Positions 18,191 to 27,049 of a DNA stretch of 56,976 nt are shown in pieces; positions within the stretch are counted from its first letter, which is position 1; every line of letters starts with the position of its first letter. The notes beneath the pieces were generated by a model. That model did not search any database. It worked only from the letters and a program-made list of their open reading frames with translations, and was not told the origin of the DNA. Position numbers and translations under genes: made by a program. Source of the DNA: Burkholderiales bacterium (GTDB lineage Bacteria; Pseudomonadota; Gammaproteobacteria; Burkholderiales; WYBJ01); the NCBI GenBank assembly GCA_022841915.1, contig JALHQN010000027.1, positions 1 through 56,976 on the forward strand, in the 5' to 3' direction.

Positions 18191-18267
18191 TGGTAGTGAT
18201 GGAGGGACTCGAACCCTCAACCTCCACATTATGAGTGTGGCGCTCTAACCAGTTGAGCTACATCACC
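18191..18267 (-). tRNA. tRNA with CAU anticodon, probably elongator tRNA-Met
   Basis: A complete cloverleaf can be folded by eye: 7-bp acceptor, GCTC/GAGC D stem, CCACA/TGTGG anticodon stem with loop CTCATAA (anticodon CAU), a 5-nt variable loop, GAGGG/CCCTC T stem with TTCGAGT, discriminator A and an encoded CCA. It has a paired 1-72 position (G-U), so it is not the initiator, whose 1-72 is unpaired. Elongator Met is the default; Ile2 with a lysidine-modified CAU cannot be excluded by eye. Confidence 0.93.
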
Positions 18268-18561
18268 CCGCATAGCTTTCCCGTGCTGCGCGCAGTGCAG
18301 GAGCGACGATCGTTCCTGCATGCATCGGGGGCAGGTATTATCCGGACAATCCTTGGGAGCCGTCAATTCGCTTGATTTTGCGCGACCTCATCGAGCGCAT
18401 GGTTGCGCCCGCTGGTCATTGCATCCGCGCCGCCCGGCGGGGTTGCCTGGAGCGGTCAAGTCGAGGGACGTAAACTCCATGCCTCCTCATCTATCGGACT
18501 ATCGGACGCGATCAACCATGCAGACCTCGCCGATCGGCACCCCGCTGAGGGAATGGCAAGG

Positions 18562-19725
18562 ATGAGGTGCGACGTCGCCATCGTGGGAGCCGGGTTGGTC
18601 GGCGCCGGCTTGGCAGCAGCGTTGCGCGGCAGCGGATTGCGCGTCGCATTGCTCGATACCGGCTCACGCGAACCGCCGTGGCAAGGGGCGTGGGATACGC
18701 GCATCTATGCGATCAGCCCGGGTTCGCGGGATTTTCTTGCGGGCGTCGGCGCCTGGGGTCGGCTCCCCGTCGAGCGAACCACGCCGGTTGCAGCCATGCA
18801 CGTGTGCGGAGACTCGCCCGGCGCGGAGGTTCGCTTCAGTGCTTATCAGGCGGGATTGCCCGAGCTGTGCGTTATCGTCGAGAGTCGCGAGATGCAGCGT
18901 GCGCTGCGCGCTACGGTCGAGTCTAACGATGAGGTTTCCAGTCACTACTGCGTTCGGCCTGCGAGTCTGGCGATGGGTGAAGACAGTGCGCTGCTTGAAC
19001 TCGAGGACGGCAACAGCATCGAGGCCCGCTTGGTGATCGGTGCCGATGGTGCTCAATCCTGGGTACGCGAATCCCTGGGCATTCCCATCCAAGCGAGGCC
19101 CTACGGGCAGCAGGGCGTCGTGGCGAATTTCGAAGTCGAGCGCAGCCATGGCAATGTGGCGCGGCAGTGGTTTCGCACGGATGGCGTGCTTGCACTGTTG
19201 CCCCTGCCCGGGAACCGGGTATCCATGGTCTGGTCTACCTGGGACGCTGCGGCCGAGAGATTGGTCTGTCTCGATCCGTCCGACCTCGAGGGTGAAGTCG
19301 AGCAAGCTTCGCAAGGTGCCCTGGGGACATTGAAGTTGCTTACACCGGCGCGCGGCTTTCCTTTGCGCTGGATGCGTGCGGCCGAATCCGTCAAACCACG
19401 GTTTGCATTGATCGGCGATGCCGCGCACAACGTGCATCCTCTGGCTGGCCAGGGCGTGAACCTGGGGTTCCAGGATGCAGCCGAACTCGCGCGGGTGCTT
19501 TTGAACCGGGGTGCGCAAGACGACTGTGGAGATTTCCGGCTGCTGCGTCGCTACGCCCGGGCACGCAGTGAACCGGTGGCGTTGATGCAGGCTGCGACGG
19601 ATGGATTGCAGCGCCTCTTCAACAATGACGTTATGGGCATGAAGTGGTTGCGCAATACCGGCTTGCGTCTGACGAACGGAATCGTGCCCTTGAAGCGCCG
19701 ATTCGTGAGTCAGGCGCTGGGCTGA
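18562..19725 (+). CDS. FAD-dependent ubiquinone-biosynthesis hydroxylase (UbiH/UbiF/VisC family)
   Basis: A flavin monooxygenase that hydroxylates the ubiquinone ring. The product has the N-terminal FAD-binding Rossmann motif DVAIVGAGLVGAGLAAAL, the mid-protein DG-type motif LVIGADGAQSWVRESL and the C-terminal family signature GDAAHNVHPLAGQGVNLG. I chose ATG 18562 (MRCDVAIVGAG, 387 residues), with GAGGG about 10 nt upstream; ATG 18553 is close but too near that site. The frame is open to 18403 without motifs. Motifs do not separate UbiH (C4) from UbiF/UbiI/UbiM-type regiospecificity. Confidence 0.9.
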   Translation: MRCDVAIVGAGLVGAGLAAALRGSGLRVALLDTGSREPPWQGAWDTRIYAISPGSRDFLAGVGAWGRLPVERTTPVAAMHVCGDSPGAEVRFSAYQAGLPELCVIVESREMQRALRATVESNDEVSSHYCVRPASLAMGEDSALLELEDGNSIEARLVIGADGAQSWVRESLGIPIQARPYGQQGVVANFEVERSHGNVARQWFRTDGVLALLPLPGNRVSMVWSTWDAAAERLVCLDPSDLEGEVEQASQGALGTLKLLTPARGFPLRWMRAAESVKPRFALIGDAAHNVHPLAGQGVNLGFQDAAELARVLLNRGAQDDCGDFRLLRRYARARSEPVALMQAATDGLQRLFNNDVMGMKWLRNTGLRLTNGIVPLKRRFVSQALG

Positions 19726-19760
19726 GCCCGCTTACCGAAGCGATCGACGAGGAGCTGAGA

Positions 19761-20468
19761 TTGAAATACTGGGTGCTGGGACTGGCATGGATCGCGGGAA
19801 GCCTGGCGGCTGTCGCGCAGGCGAGCGAAGCAGAAGTCCGCAAGGCGATGCAGGCGCGTTACCCCGGCATACCGGTGGAGAGTGTGGCGCGCACGCCCAT
19901 CCCCGGCATTTTCGAGGTATACGCGAACGGGGTCGTTCTCTACACCGACGAAAGGGTCAACTACGTCATCGCCGAAGGTCGATTGGTGGATGCCAGAACC
20001 CGCACCGACCTGACCGCCGAGCGCTTGCGCAAACTGCAGGCGATCCCCTTCGATTCGTTGCCTTTGCAGCAGGCGTTCAGGCTCGTTCGGGGCAACGGCA
20101 AGCGCAAGGTGGCCTATTTCGCCGATCCGAACTGCGGGTTCTGCAAGAAGTTCGAACAGGAATTGCTGAGCGCCAAGGACGTCACCATCCACATTTTTCT
20201 TTATCCGGTATTGGGCCCGGATTCGGTCGCCAAGTCGCGCGCTGTCTGGTGTTCCAAGGACCGCGCCAAAACCTGGAACGACTGGATGCTCAAGAACATC
20301 ACGCCGCCCGCGACGGGTAATTGCGAGACGCCGATCGAGAAGCTGGTCGAGTACGGGCAGCAGAAGGGCATCAGCGGTACACCGACCTTGATCTTCGCCG
20401 ACGGCACCCGGGTCCCGGGCATGATTCCGATCGCGGATTTCAACAAGCTGCTCGATTCGGCGAAGTAG
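19761..20468 (+). CDS. dsbC: Periplasmic thiol:disulfide interchange protein DsbC
   Basis: A disulfide isomerase/reductase of the periplasm. The start is TTG 19761 with GAGGAG 6-7 nt upstream, giving 235 residues with the signal peptide LKYWVLGLAWIAGSLAAVAQA. The dimerisation domain (SEAEVRKAMQARYPGIPVES) and linker precede a thioredoxin fold with active site DPNCGFCKKFEQEL. CGFC replaces the CGYC of E. coli. The second, structural disulfide is represented by VWCSKDR and GNCETPI, and the cis-Pro loop is GISGTPTLIFADGTRVPG. It follows the UbiH-like gene, as in many betaproteobacteria. Confidence 0.93.
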   Translation: MKYWVLGLAWIAGSLAAVAQASEAEVRKAMQARYPGIPVESVARTPIPGIFEVYANGVVLYTDERVNYVIAEGRLVDARTRTDLTAERLRKLQAIPFDSLPLQQAFRLVRGNGKRKVAYFADPNCGFCKKFEQELLSAKDVTIHIFLYPVLGPDSVAKSRAVWCSKDRAKTWNDWMLKNITPPATGNCETPIEKLVEYGQQKGISGTPTLIFADGTRVPGMIPIADFNKLLDSAK

Positions 20469-20510
20469 TTCGTCGATTCGGTCGGCACTGACGGCGGGGT
20501 AGGCAGGACC

Positions 20511-21191
20511 ATGCCCATGCGGCCGATGAATCGAAGCTCTGTGCGTCGCCTCGGTTTCGCGGTGGCGATTTCTCTGGCTGTGCACGGCGCGCTTCTTGTG
20601 TTGATTCAGGCGCAGCCCGGTTCAGGGGCAGGTTCGCGCAGCGGCACCACCCTCCAGGCCCGCATCGAGGTACAGACTGCGACCGATCAGGGGCCAGAGA
20701 CTCAAGGCCCCAGCCAGGCGCAAGAAGCCCTGAGCGAACCGGCACAGACGCCTGCAGTCGCTGAGCCGGCACAGGCTGCTTCCCCGGCCCGTGTAACGCC
20801 GGGCGCTGCGCGGGACGAGCCCGCGACGGGTAAAGCGGTTGACGCGGTCGCTGTCGCCTCGGCGCCGACGACCGAAACTGGCCGCCCGGAAGTGCCCTTT
20901 GCAGCGGATCCCACGTACTACGCTGTCTCCGCGCTCGATACCCCGCCCCGACTACTCGGTCCGGCCGACGCCTGCTATCCGCAGGGTGCGACGGGCGAAG
21001 TCGCTTATGTGCTGCTGATCAACGAAACCGGCAAGGTGGACGAGGTCAGCGTCGCGGCAGTCCAGCCGACGGGTTTGTTCACGGGTGCGGCCGCTGAACT
21101 CTGCGGCCAGTTGGCCTTCGTGCCGGGGACGCGCAACGGGCGTCCTGTGCGCAGTCGAGTGCGTTTCGTGGTTGGTCCGACGCCGCCCTAG
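20511..21191 (+). CDS. TonB-like energy transducer domain protein
   Basis: A 226-residue inner-membrane-anchored periplasmic protein. It has one N-terminal helix (GFAVAISLAVHGALLVLIQ, with the His in a SxxxH-like TonB anchor), a long Pro/Ala/Glu-rich spacer (about 45-125) and a C-terminal TonB-like fold (GEVAYVLLINETGKVDEVSV ending in RSRVRFVVGP). No exbB/exbD is nearby, so it may serve a distant complex or be a TonB-box-independent relative. The ATG is preceded by CAGGACC. It is 42 bases downstream of dsbC and likely co-transcribed. Confidence 0.75.
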   Translation: MPMRPMNRSSVRRLGFAVAISLAVHGALLVLIQAQPGSGAGSRSGTTLQARIEVQTATDQGPETQGPSQAQEALSEPAQTPAVAEPAQAASPARVTPGAARDEPATGKAVDAVAVASAPTTETGRPEVPFAADPTYYAVSALDTPPRLLGPADACYPQGATGEVAYVLLINETGKVDEVSVAAVQPTGLFTGAAAELCGQLAFVPGTRNGRPVRSRVRFVVGPTPP

Positions 21192-21210
21192 GCGTGCCGT
21201 CTGCGACACT

Positions 21211-22569
21211 TCAGCGTCCGGCGAGGTTTTGCGGTGTCACCCCGTGCGGGAGCAGCACCCAGAAGCGTCCCCGCTGGTTCATGCGGCCGGCCTGCAGGCC
21301 GGCCGCATCGCCATAGCCCCAAAAGAAATCTCCCCGCACGGCGCCGCGTATCGCGCTGCCGGTGTCTTGCGCGAGCATCAGTCGTTGCAATGGCCGGGTG
21401 GTATTGGGCCAGGTCGTGGCAAGAAACACCGGCGCGCCGAGCGGAATGAAGCGCGGATCGATCGCGAGTGTTCTTCCTGCGCTCACAGGCACGCCCAGCG
21501 CGCCCAGCGGCCCGGATAAATTTCGCGGCAGCTCGCGGAAGAAGACGTAGCTCGCATTGTGATGCAGCACCTCTGCGAGCTTGTCGGGGTTGCGCTGAGC
21601 CCAGGCCTTGATGCCTTGCATGGAGGCTTGCTCGAGCGTCATTTCTCCGCGCTCGATCAGGAAGCGGCCGATCGAGCGATAGGGGTGGCCGTTCTGGTCG
21701 CCGTATCCGACGCGGACGCGCTCGCCGTTGTCGAGGCTGATCTGCCCCGAGCCTTGCACCTGGAGGAAGAACAACTCGATCGGGTCGTCGACCCAATAGA
21801 GGATTTTCGAGCCGAGCACGACTTCACGGCGATCGATTTGTGCGCGGGTGTGATACGGCACGACACGCCTGCCTTCGAGTCGGCCACGCAAACGCAAGCC
21901 CTTCAACTCCGGGTAGAGATCACCCAGATCGACCACGAGCAGATCGTCCGGCACGCTGTAGAGCGGATAGCGATAGCGCGAGGATTGGGTGCGGCTGCCA
22001 CGCAGCAGGGGCTCGTAGTAGCCGGTAATGACGCCTTCGTCTGTGCCGTCGCTGTTGTGCGAACGAAAAGGCTTGAAACTGGTTTCGAAGAAACGCCTCG
22101 CCGCTGCGGCGCTGTTCGGGTTGAGCTTGCGCGCGGTTTGGCATACGGAACGCCAGGCATCGCGCGCTTCGAGCGTCTGACAACTGATCAGGAACGCTTT
22201 CAGGGCAGCCGAGTGATCGTCGGCCTGCCAACCCGGCAAGTCGGAGAATTCCGCCGGCCGCAATGCCTGCGCAGCGCTCGGGGCGGTGATGGGTTTCGCG
22301 CGTCGCACAGGATCGGGCGGCGCTTTCGGAGGCGGCGGCTTCGGCTCAGGGGCGACCGTGACCGGGAGCTCTTCGGGCACGGGCGGCGGCAGCGCCGGTT
22401 CCTCCACGACCGCGGGCGGCTCGGCAGGAGGCGGTGCGGGATCCGGCACGGGCGGTACGGTCGTGCACGCGGCCGCGAGGAGCGTCAGAAGAACGAGAAG
22501 AGTTCGAATCAATGCGGAATTGGCGCGGGGATCGCAATCGACTAAAGTGTCGCCGATTGTCCGGCGCAT
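21211..22569 (-). CDS. mltA: Membrane-bound lytic murein transglycosylase A
   Basis: An outer-membrane lipoprotein that cleaves glycan strands of peptidoglycan. The lipobox is LLTLLAAACTT, followed by a proline-rich linker (PVPDPAPPPAEPP). The MltA domain includes GVITGYYEPLLRGSR and YWVDDPIELFFLQVQGSG. The 3D domain has DPRFIPLGAPVFL and MLAQDTGSAIRGAVRGDFFWG, with the catalytic Asp in QDTGSAIRG. ATG 22569 or 22599 can start it; the pre-lipobox leader is long in either case, so a later TTG just before IRTLLVLL is possible. Confidence 0.93.
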   Translation of the reverse strand: MRRTIGDTLVDCDPRANSALIRTLLVLLTLLAAACTTVPPVPDPAPPPAEPPAVVEEPALPPPVPEELPVTVAPEPKPPPPKAPPDPVRRAKPITAPSAAQALRPAEFSDLPGWQADDHSAALKAFLISCQTLEARDAWRSVCQTARKLNPNSAAAARRFFETSFKPFRSHNSDGTDEGVITGYYEPLLRGSRTQSSRYRYPLYSVPDDLLVVDLGDLYPELKGLRLRGRLEGRRVVPYHTRAQIDRREVVLGSKILYWVDDPIELFFLQVQGSGQISLDNGERVRVGYGDQNGHPYRSIGRFLIERGEMTLEQASMQGIKAWAQRNPDKLAEVLHHNASYVFFRELPRNLSGPLGALGVPVSAGRTLAIDPRFIPLGAPVFLATTWPNTTRPLQRLMLAQDTGSAIRGAVRGDFFWGYGDAAGLQAGRMNQRGRFWVLLPHGVTPQNLAGR

Positions 22570-22614
22570 GTCGAAACGTCGGGTCCCTAGTATAGCCATC
22601 GGATGCGATAACGA

Positions 22615-22758
22615 ATGTGGATTTTCGTGCTGGAAGCCATGGTCGCCCTGGGCATGCTGCTGCTCATCGTGTGGCTGACCATGGGAAGCGCGCGGCGGCG
22701 AGATGCCCCACCCGAAGACAGCAAGAAAGCCGACGAGAAACCGCCCGATCGCATGTGA
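22615..22758 (+). CDS. Small single-helix membrane protein
   Basis: A 47-residue product: one hydrophobic helix (residues 2-23, WIFVLEAMVALGMLLLIVW) followed by a charged tail RRRDAPPEDSKKADEKPPDR. It is divergent from mltA and ends 16 bases before the stop of the convergent methyltransferase gene. The family is not recognised. Amphipathic end-to-end composition and clean start/stop favour a real gene, but the evidence is only composition and context. Confidence 0.5.
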   Translation: MWIFVLEAMVALGMLLLIVWLTMGSARRRDAPPEDSKKADEKPPDRM

Positions 22759-22774
22759 GGCCCGTGGATCGTGG

Positions 22775-23374
22775 TCAGATCGATGACTTCTCCAGCACGA
22801 TCGATCTGAACCAGCCCGAGGCGAGCACCGGGCGATCGCTCACGACCCGCAACCCGGGCACCTGGGCAAGCGTGTCTTCGAACACCACGTCCAGACGCGT
22901 CGCCAGACGGCCGACCAAGGGGCTGAGCAGGCGCCGCAAGGGTGCAGCCTTGTTCGGCTGCAAGAACTTGTCCATGACGAGCAGTCGGCCGCCCGGACGA
23001 ATCACGCGCGCAGCCTCCGCGAGCACTTCGGCCGGACGCGGGACGACCGCGACGATCAAGTGCAGCAGGGCCCAATCGAAGCTCGCCGCCGCGAACGGAA
23101 GCCTCATGCTGTCGGCTCGCACGAATGCGCAGTGCAGCGACGCGGCACGTGCTCGCGCAGGCTGCATCATGGCCGCGACCAGGTCTGTGCCCACATAGCG
23201 ATGACAGGCCGGCAGGTGCGGCAGATCGAGCCCGGTGCCTATGCCGGCTACGAGGATATCGAGTTCGCCTGTCCGGGGAATGCTCTCAAGGCTTGTGCGC
23301 CGGGCGGCGTCCAGGGCGCGTGCGACGACGAGATCGTAAATCGGCGCGATGAGTCGGTAGGAGTAGGCAAGCAT
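22775..23374 (-). CDS. Class I SAM-dependent methyltransferase
   Basis: A 199-residue UbiE/PmtA-like methyltransferase. It shows YRLIAPIYDLVVARALD at the start (typical of UbiE/phospholipid methyltransferases), the SAM site LDILVAGIGTGLDLPHLP, VRADSMRLPFAAASFDWALL and RVIRPGGRLLVMDKF. The PIYD...G(I/T)GTG pattern and size fit a phosphatidylethanolamine N-methyltransferase-type enzyme, but substrate cannot be fixed from sequence. It is on the same strand as apaG, 58 bases downstream. Confidence 0.8.
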   Translation of the reverse strand: MLAYSYRLIAPIYDLVVARALDAARRTSLESIPRTGELDILVAGIGTGLDLPHLPACHRYVGTDLVAAMMQPARARAASLHCAFVRADSMRLPFAAASFDWALLHLIVAVVPRPAEVLAEAARVIRPGGRLLVMDKFLQPNKAAPLRRLLSPLVGRLATRLDVVFEDTLAQVPGLRVVSDRPVLASGWFRSIVLEKSSI

Positions 23375-23432
23375 GGGGCGGCGGCGCGGCGATGGCCTGG
23401 AGTCGTGTTCGATATGCCCATGCGTCCGGGGT

Positions 23433-23816
23433 TCAGTGCAGTGTGCGGGGAATGCTCAGAATGAACTCGGGAATGACGGCGTCGAATTCATGGCCGTCCT
23501 CCGTCACCATCCGGTAGCTGCCGCGCATCGTGCCCACGGCGGTCGCGAGGGTCGTCCCGCTGGTGTACTCGTACGTTTCTTGCGGCTTGAGCAGCGGCTG
23601 TTCGCCCACGACGCCGAGTCCGCGCACTTCCTGCGTGTTCTGGTCCGAATCGGTGATGATCCAGTGGCGACTGATGAGTTTCGCGGCCACGGTGCCCGTA
23701 TTCGAAATGGTGATGGTGTAGGCGAACACGTATCGCCCCGATGCTTCGTCGGACTGATCGCGCAGATAGATCGTGCGCGCGCTCACGCGGATGTCGTACT
23801 TCGGGCGTTCGGTCAT
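23433..23816 (-). CDS. apaG: ApaG family protein (DUF525)
   Basis: A 127-residue FnIII-like fold protein, linked in enterobacteria to the apaH/ksgA operon; its molecular role is unclear. It contains RYVFAYTITISNTG, LISRHWIITDSDQNTQEVRG, GVVGEQPLLKPQETYEYTSG and GTMRGSYRMVTEDG, all family blocks. The start at ATG 23816 (MTERPKYDIRVS) is the family's usual N-terminus. The frame is open further upstream over the antisense of rpe, which is a shadow. Confidence 0.95.
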   Translation of the reverse strand: MTERPKYDIRVSARTIYLRDQSDEASGRYVFAYTITISNTGTVAAKLISRHWIITDSDQNTQEVRGLGVVGEQPLLKPQETYEYTSGTTLATAVGTMRGSYRMVTEDGHEFDAVIPEFILSIPRTLH

Positions 23817-23951
23817 CGGGCTATTGCACTCCAAAGCGTTTGCGCTGGCAAGCGCTGCTCGCCGGGTGTCGCGCAGAATGCCGGCGTCGCGGGGCGGGTA
23901 GGATAGAATCACCGGCCTTGGCGGTCGTGAACAACCGGGCAGGAAATCCGT

Positions 23952-24623
23952 ATGGCACGCACATTCCGAATTGCACCCAGTATCTTGTCGGCCGACTTTG
24001 CCCGGCTCGGCGAAGAGGTGAAGCAGGTCATTGCCGCGGGCGCCGACGTCGTTCACTTCGACGTGATGGACAATCACTATGTCCCCAACCTGACCGTGGG
24101 GCCCCTGGTATGCACGGCGATCCGGCCGCTGACCGAGGCACTGATCGACGTGCACCTGATGGTGAAACCGGTCGATCGCATCGTGCCCGATTTCGCTGCC
24201 GCGGGCGCCAACATCATATCGTTTCACCCCGAAGCATCCGACCACATCGACCGCACGCTGGGGTTGATCCGCGATCACGGGTGCAAGGCGGGCCTGGTTT
24301 TCAATCCAGCCACTCCCTTGACTTGTCTGCAGCATGTCATCGACAAGGTGGATCTCGTGCTGATCATGTCGGTGAATCCCGGATTCGGCGGCCAGCAGTT
24401 CATTCCGCATGCGCTGGAGAAGCTGCGCGAGGCCCGCGCCCTGATCGATCGCAGCGGCCGGGACATCTGGCTGGAAGTCGATGGTGGGGTCAAGACCGAG
24501 AACATCGGGCAGATTGCAGCCGCCGGAGCGGATACCTTCGTCGCCGGTTCGGCGATTTTCGGCACCGACGACTACGTAACGACAATCGCGGCCATGCGAG
24601 CCGAATTGAAGAAAGTGACCTAG
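23952..24623 (+). CDS. rpe: Ribulose-phosphate 3-epimerase
   Basis: Interconverts ribulose-5-P and xylulose-5-P in the pentose phosphate or Calvin pathway. The 223-residue TIM barrel has [75 protein letters not shown] and FVAGSAIFG, which include the metal ligands and catalytic Asp residues. AGGAAAT lies upstream of the ATG. The next gene, gph, starts 8 bases after the stop, giving the common rpe-gph pair upstream of trpE. Confidence 0.97.
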   Translation: MARTFRIAPSILSADFARLGEEVKQVIAAGADVVHFDVMDNHYVPNLTVGPLVCTAIRPLTEALIDVHLMVKPVDRIVPDFAAAGANIISFHPEASDHIDRTLGLIRDHGCKAGLVFNPATPLTCLQHVIDKVDLVLIMSVNPGFGGQQFIPHALEKLREARALIDRSGRDIWLEVDGGVKTENIGQIAAAGADTFVAGSAIFGTDDYVTTIAAMRAELKKVT

Positions 24624-24631
24624 ACCTGCTC

Positions 24632-25327
24632 ATGAGCGCCCTAAATTTTCCTCTGCACGTGCGTGCCGTCGCGATCGATCTGGACGGCACGATGCTCGAC
24701 ACCGTCGAAGATCTCGCGATCGGAGTCAATCACATGTTGGCCGATCTGCGCTTGCCCGCCCTGGAGCTGGAGCTGGTGCGCACGTTCGTCGGCAAGGGGC
24801 TGGCCAATCTGGTAGAGCGGTCTTTGCGGGCGGCGCTCGGTCGAGAACCGGATGCCGAAGAGCTTGCGCGCGCGATGCCTCTCTACGTGGAGCATTACGA
24901 TCGCGTCAACGGTCAGACCACGACGATTTATCCGGGGGTCGAAGAAGGTCTCGAGACTCTGGCACAGGCGGGCTACACGCTCGCTTGCATCACCAACAAG
25001 GCTGCTCGCTTCACCGGTCCGCTGCTCGAACGCATCGGCTTCGCACGCTACTTTTCGTTGGTGGTCTCCGGCGACACTCTGGCGAAGAAGAAACCCGATC
25101 CTTTGCCGCTCACGCATGCCGCGCAGACGTTCGGAGTGCAGCCCGCACAGATGCTGATGATCGGCGACTCGATCAACGACGCGCAGGCGGCGCGAGCGGC
25201 GGGTTGCCCGATCTTCTGCGTGACCTACGGCTACAACGAGGGGCACGATGTACGCACTCTGGACGTTGATGCTATAGTGCCTTCGCTGGTCGATGCAGCA
25301 ACATTGATCCGAAGAATCGAGTCATGA
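24632..25327 (+). CDS. gph: Phosphoglycolate phosphatase
   Basis: A HAD hydrolase that removes 2-phosphoglycolate arising from DNA repair or photorespiration-like reactions. The 231-residue product has the nucleophile DLDGTMLDTVEDL, CITNKAARFTGPLL, KKKPDPLPL and GDSINDAQAARAAGC. ATG 24632 (MSALNFPLHVRAVAIDLDG) is the start; the open frame upstream is the shadow of rpe. It is followed by a 26-codon open frame overlapping its stop (ATGA) and then trpE. Confidence 0.94.
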   Translation: MSALNFPLHVRAVAIDLDGTMLDTVEDLAIGVNHMLADLRLPALELELVRTFVGKGLANLVERSLRAALGREPDAEELARAMPLYVEHYDRVNGQTTTIYPGVEEGLETLAQAGYTLACITNKAARFTGPLLERIGFARYFSLVVSGDTLAKKKPDPLPLTHAAQTFGVQPAQMLMIGDSINDAQAARAAGCPIFCVTYGYNEGHDVRTLDVDAIVPSLVDAATLIRRIES

Positions 25328-25451
25328 CTTTCGATAAGGCGATTTCGGCAGGCGGTTTCGAGCGATGGCGTCCTCGGCTCGCCGCTGATCTTGCGCGTGC
25401 CTGAGGCCGGTTGGCCCGTACGCTAGCCCGAACGCCTTTCGCGAGGATGAC

Positions 25452-26927
25452 ATGACCGAGTCCGAATTCCGGGCGCTTGCTGCCCGGGGCTACAATCGCA
25501 TCCCCCTGGTGCTCGAGACCTTTGCCGATCTCGACACGCCCCTGTCCGTCTACCTGAAGCTCGCCAACGCGCCCTACACCTATCTGCTCGAATCCGTCCA
25601 GGGAGGCGAGCGCTTCGGCCGCTACTCGTTCATCGGCCTGGCTTGCACGGACCGCATCGAGGTTCGTGGTCGGCAATGCAAGGAAATCAGCGACGGGCGC
25701 GTAGTCGCCGCACGTGAAGCCGACGATCCGCTCGAATTCGTCGCTGAATACCGCGCTCGCTTCAACCCCTTCGTGCCCGAGGGACTGCCTCGCTTTTGCG
25801 GCGGTCTCGTCGGCTATTTCGGCTACGACTGTGTCCGGTACATCGAGCCCAGACTCGCGGCCGTGTCGAAGTCCGACACCATCGACACGCCGGACATCGT
25901 GCTGCTGGCTTCGACCGAGCTCGCCGTGGTGGACAATCTCAAGGGCAAGCTCTATTTCGTCGTCTACGCCGATCCCTCCCGGCCCGGCGCGTATGCCGAG
26001 GCGCAGCAGCGGCTCGTGGAACTCGTGCGGCGGTTGCGTCAGCCCGCAGAGATTCCGCGGGAGACGCCTTCGACACCCGCGCCTGCGGTATCGGAGTTCA
26101 CCGAGGCGGCCTTCATGGCCGCGGTGGAGCGGGCGAAGCACTACATCGTCGATGGCGACATCATGCAGGTCGTGTTGTCGCAGCGAATGACCAAGCCCCT
26201 GGCTGCGTCACCCCTGGCGCTTTATCGGGCCTTGCGAGCGCTCAATCCCTCGCCCTACATGTTTCTGCTCGACTTCGGCGATTATCAGGTGGTCGGCGCT
26301 TCCCCCGAGATCCTGGTGCGACTGGAGGGAGACATCGTCACCGTGCGGCCGATCGCCGGCACCCGCCCGCGCGGCGCCACACGCGACGAGGATGTTCGAC
26401 TCGCGGAGGATCTGCTGGCCGATCCCAAGGAGCGGGCCGAACACGTCATGCTGATGGATCTGGGGCGCAACGACGTGGGCCGTATTGCCGAAGTCGGCTC
26501 CGTGAAGGTCACCGAGAGCATGAACATCGAGAACTACTCGCACGTCATGCACATCGTTTCCAACGTCGAGGGCAAGCTTCGCGCGGGGTTGGGCGCAATG
26601 GACGTGTTGCGCGCCGCGTTCCCGGCCGGCACGGTCTCGGGCGCGCCCAAAGTGCGTGCGATGGAGATCATCGACGAACTCGAACCGAGCAAGCGCGGCA
26701 TCTACGCGGGCGCAGTCGGCTATCTTGGTTTCTCGGGCGACATGGATGTCGCCATCGCGATTCGCACGGGCGTCATCAAGGATGGGCGATTGCTCGTGCA
26801 GGCGGGCGCAGGCATCGTTGCCGATTCCGTCCCGCAAAGCGAGTGGATCGAGACGCAGAACAAGGCTCGCGCGCTGCTGCGTGCGGCTGAGATGGCCGAG
26901 ACCGGGCTCGACACGCGCTTCGACTAG
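25452..26927 (+). CDS. trpE: Anthranilate synthase component I
   Basis: Makes anthranilate from chorismate with TrpG-supplied ammonia. The 491-residue product shows the tryptophan feedback site near [72 protein letters not shown] and [28 protein letters not shown] precedes the ATG. In relatives trpG usually follows closely; here about 5.2 kb of other genes lie between them. Confidence 0.97.
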   Translation: MTESEFRALAARGYNRIPLVLETFADLDTPLSVYLKLANAPYTYLLESVQGGERFGRYSFIGLACTDRIEVRGRQCKEISDGRVVAAREADDPLEFVAEYRARFNPFVPEGLPRFCGGLVGYFGYDCVRYIEPRLAAVSKSDTIDTPDIVLLASTELAVVDNLKGKLYFVVYADPSRPGAYAEAQQRLVELVRRLRQPAEIPRETPSTPAPAVSEFTEAAFMAAVERAKHYIVDGDIMQVVLSQRMTKPLAASPLALYRALRALNPSPYMFLLDFGDYQVVGASPEILVRLEGDIVTVRPIAGTRPRGATRDEDVRLAEDLLADPKERAEHVMLMDLGRNDVGRIAEVGSVKVTESMNIENYSHVMHIVSNVEGKLRAGLGAMDVLRAAFPAGTVSGAPKVRAMEIIDELEPSKRGIYAGAVGYLGFSGDMDVAIAIRTGVIKDGRLLVQAGAGIVADSVPQSEWIETQNKARALLRAAEMAETGLDTRFD

Positions 26928-27049
26928 CCGTCGATCGGGCGGATCAGCCGCGGCGAACGGGGCGTCTGCTCGAGCCGCCGTCGGCTCGAGCGCAGAGTCG
27001 ATCTGGCTGGCAGCACAACGACTACGCCTACCTGTCAGGAGACATTCCG

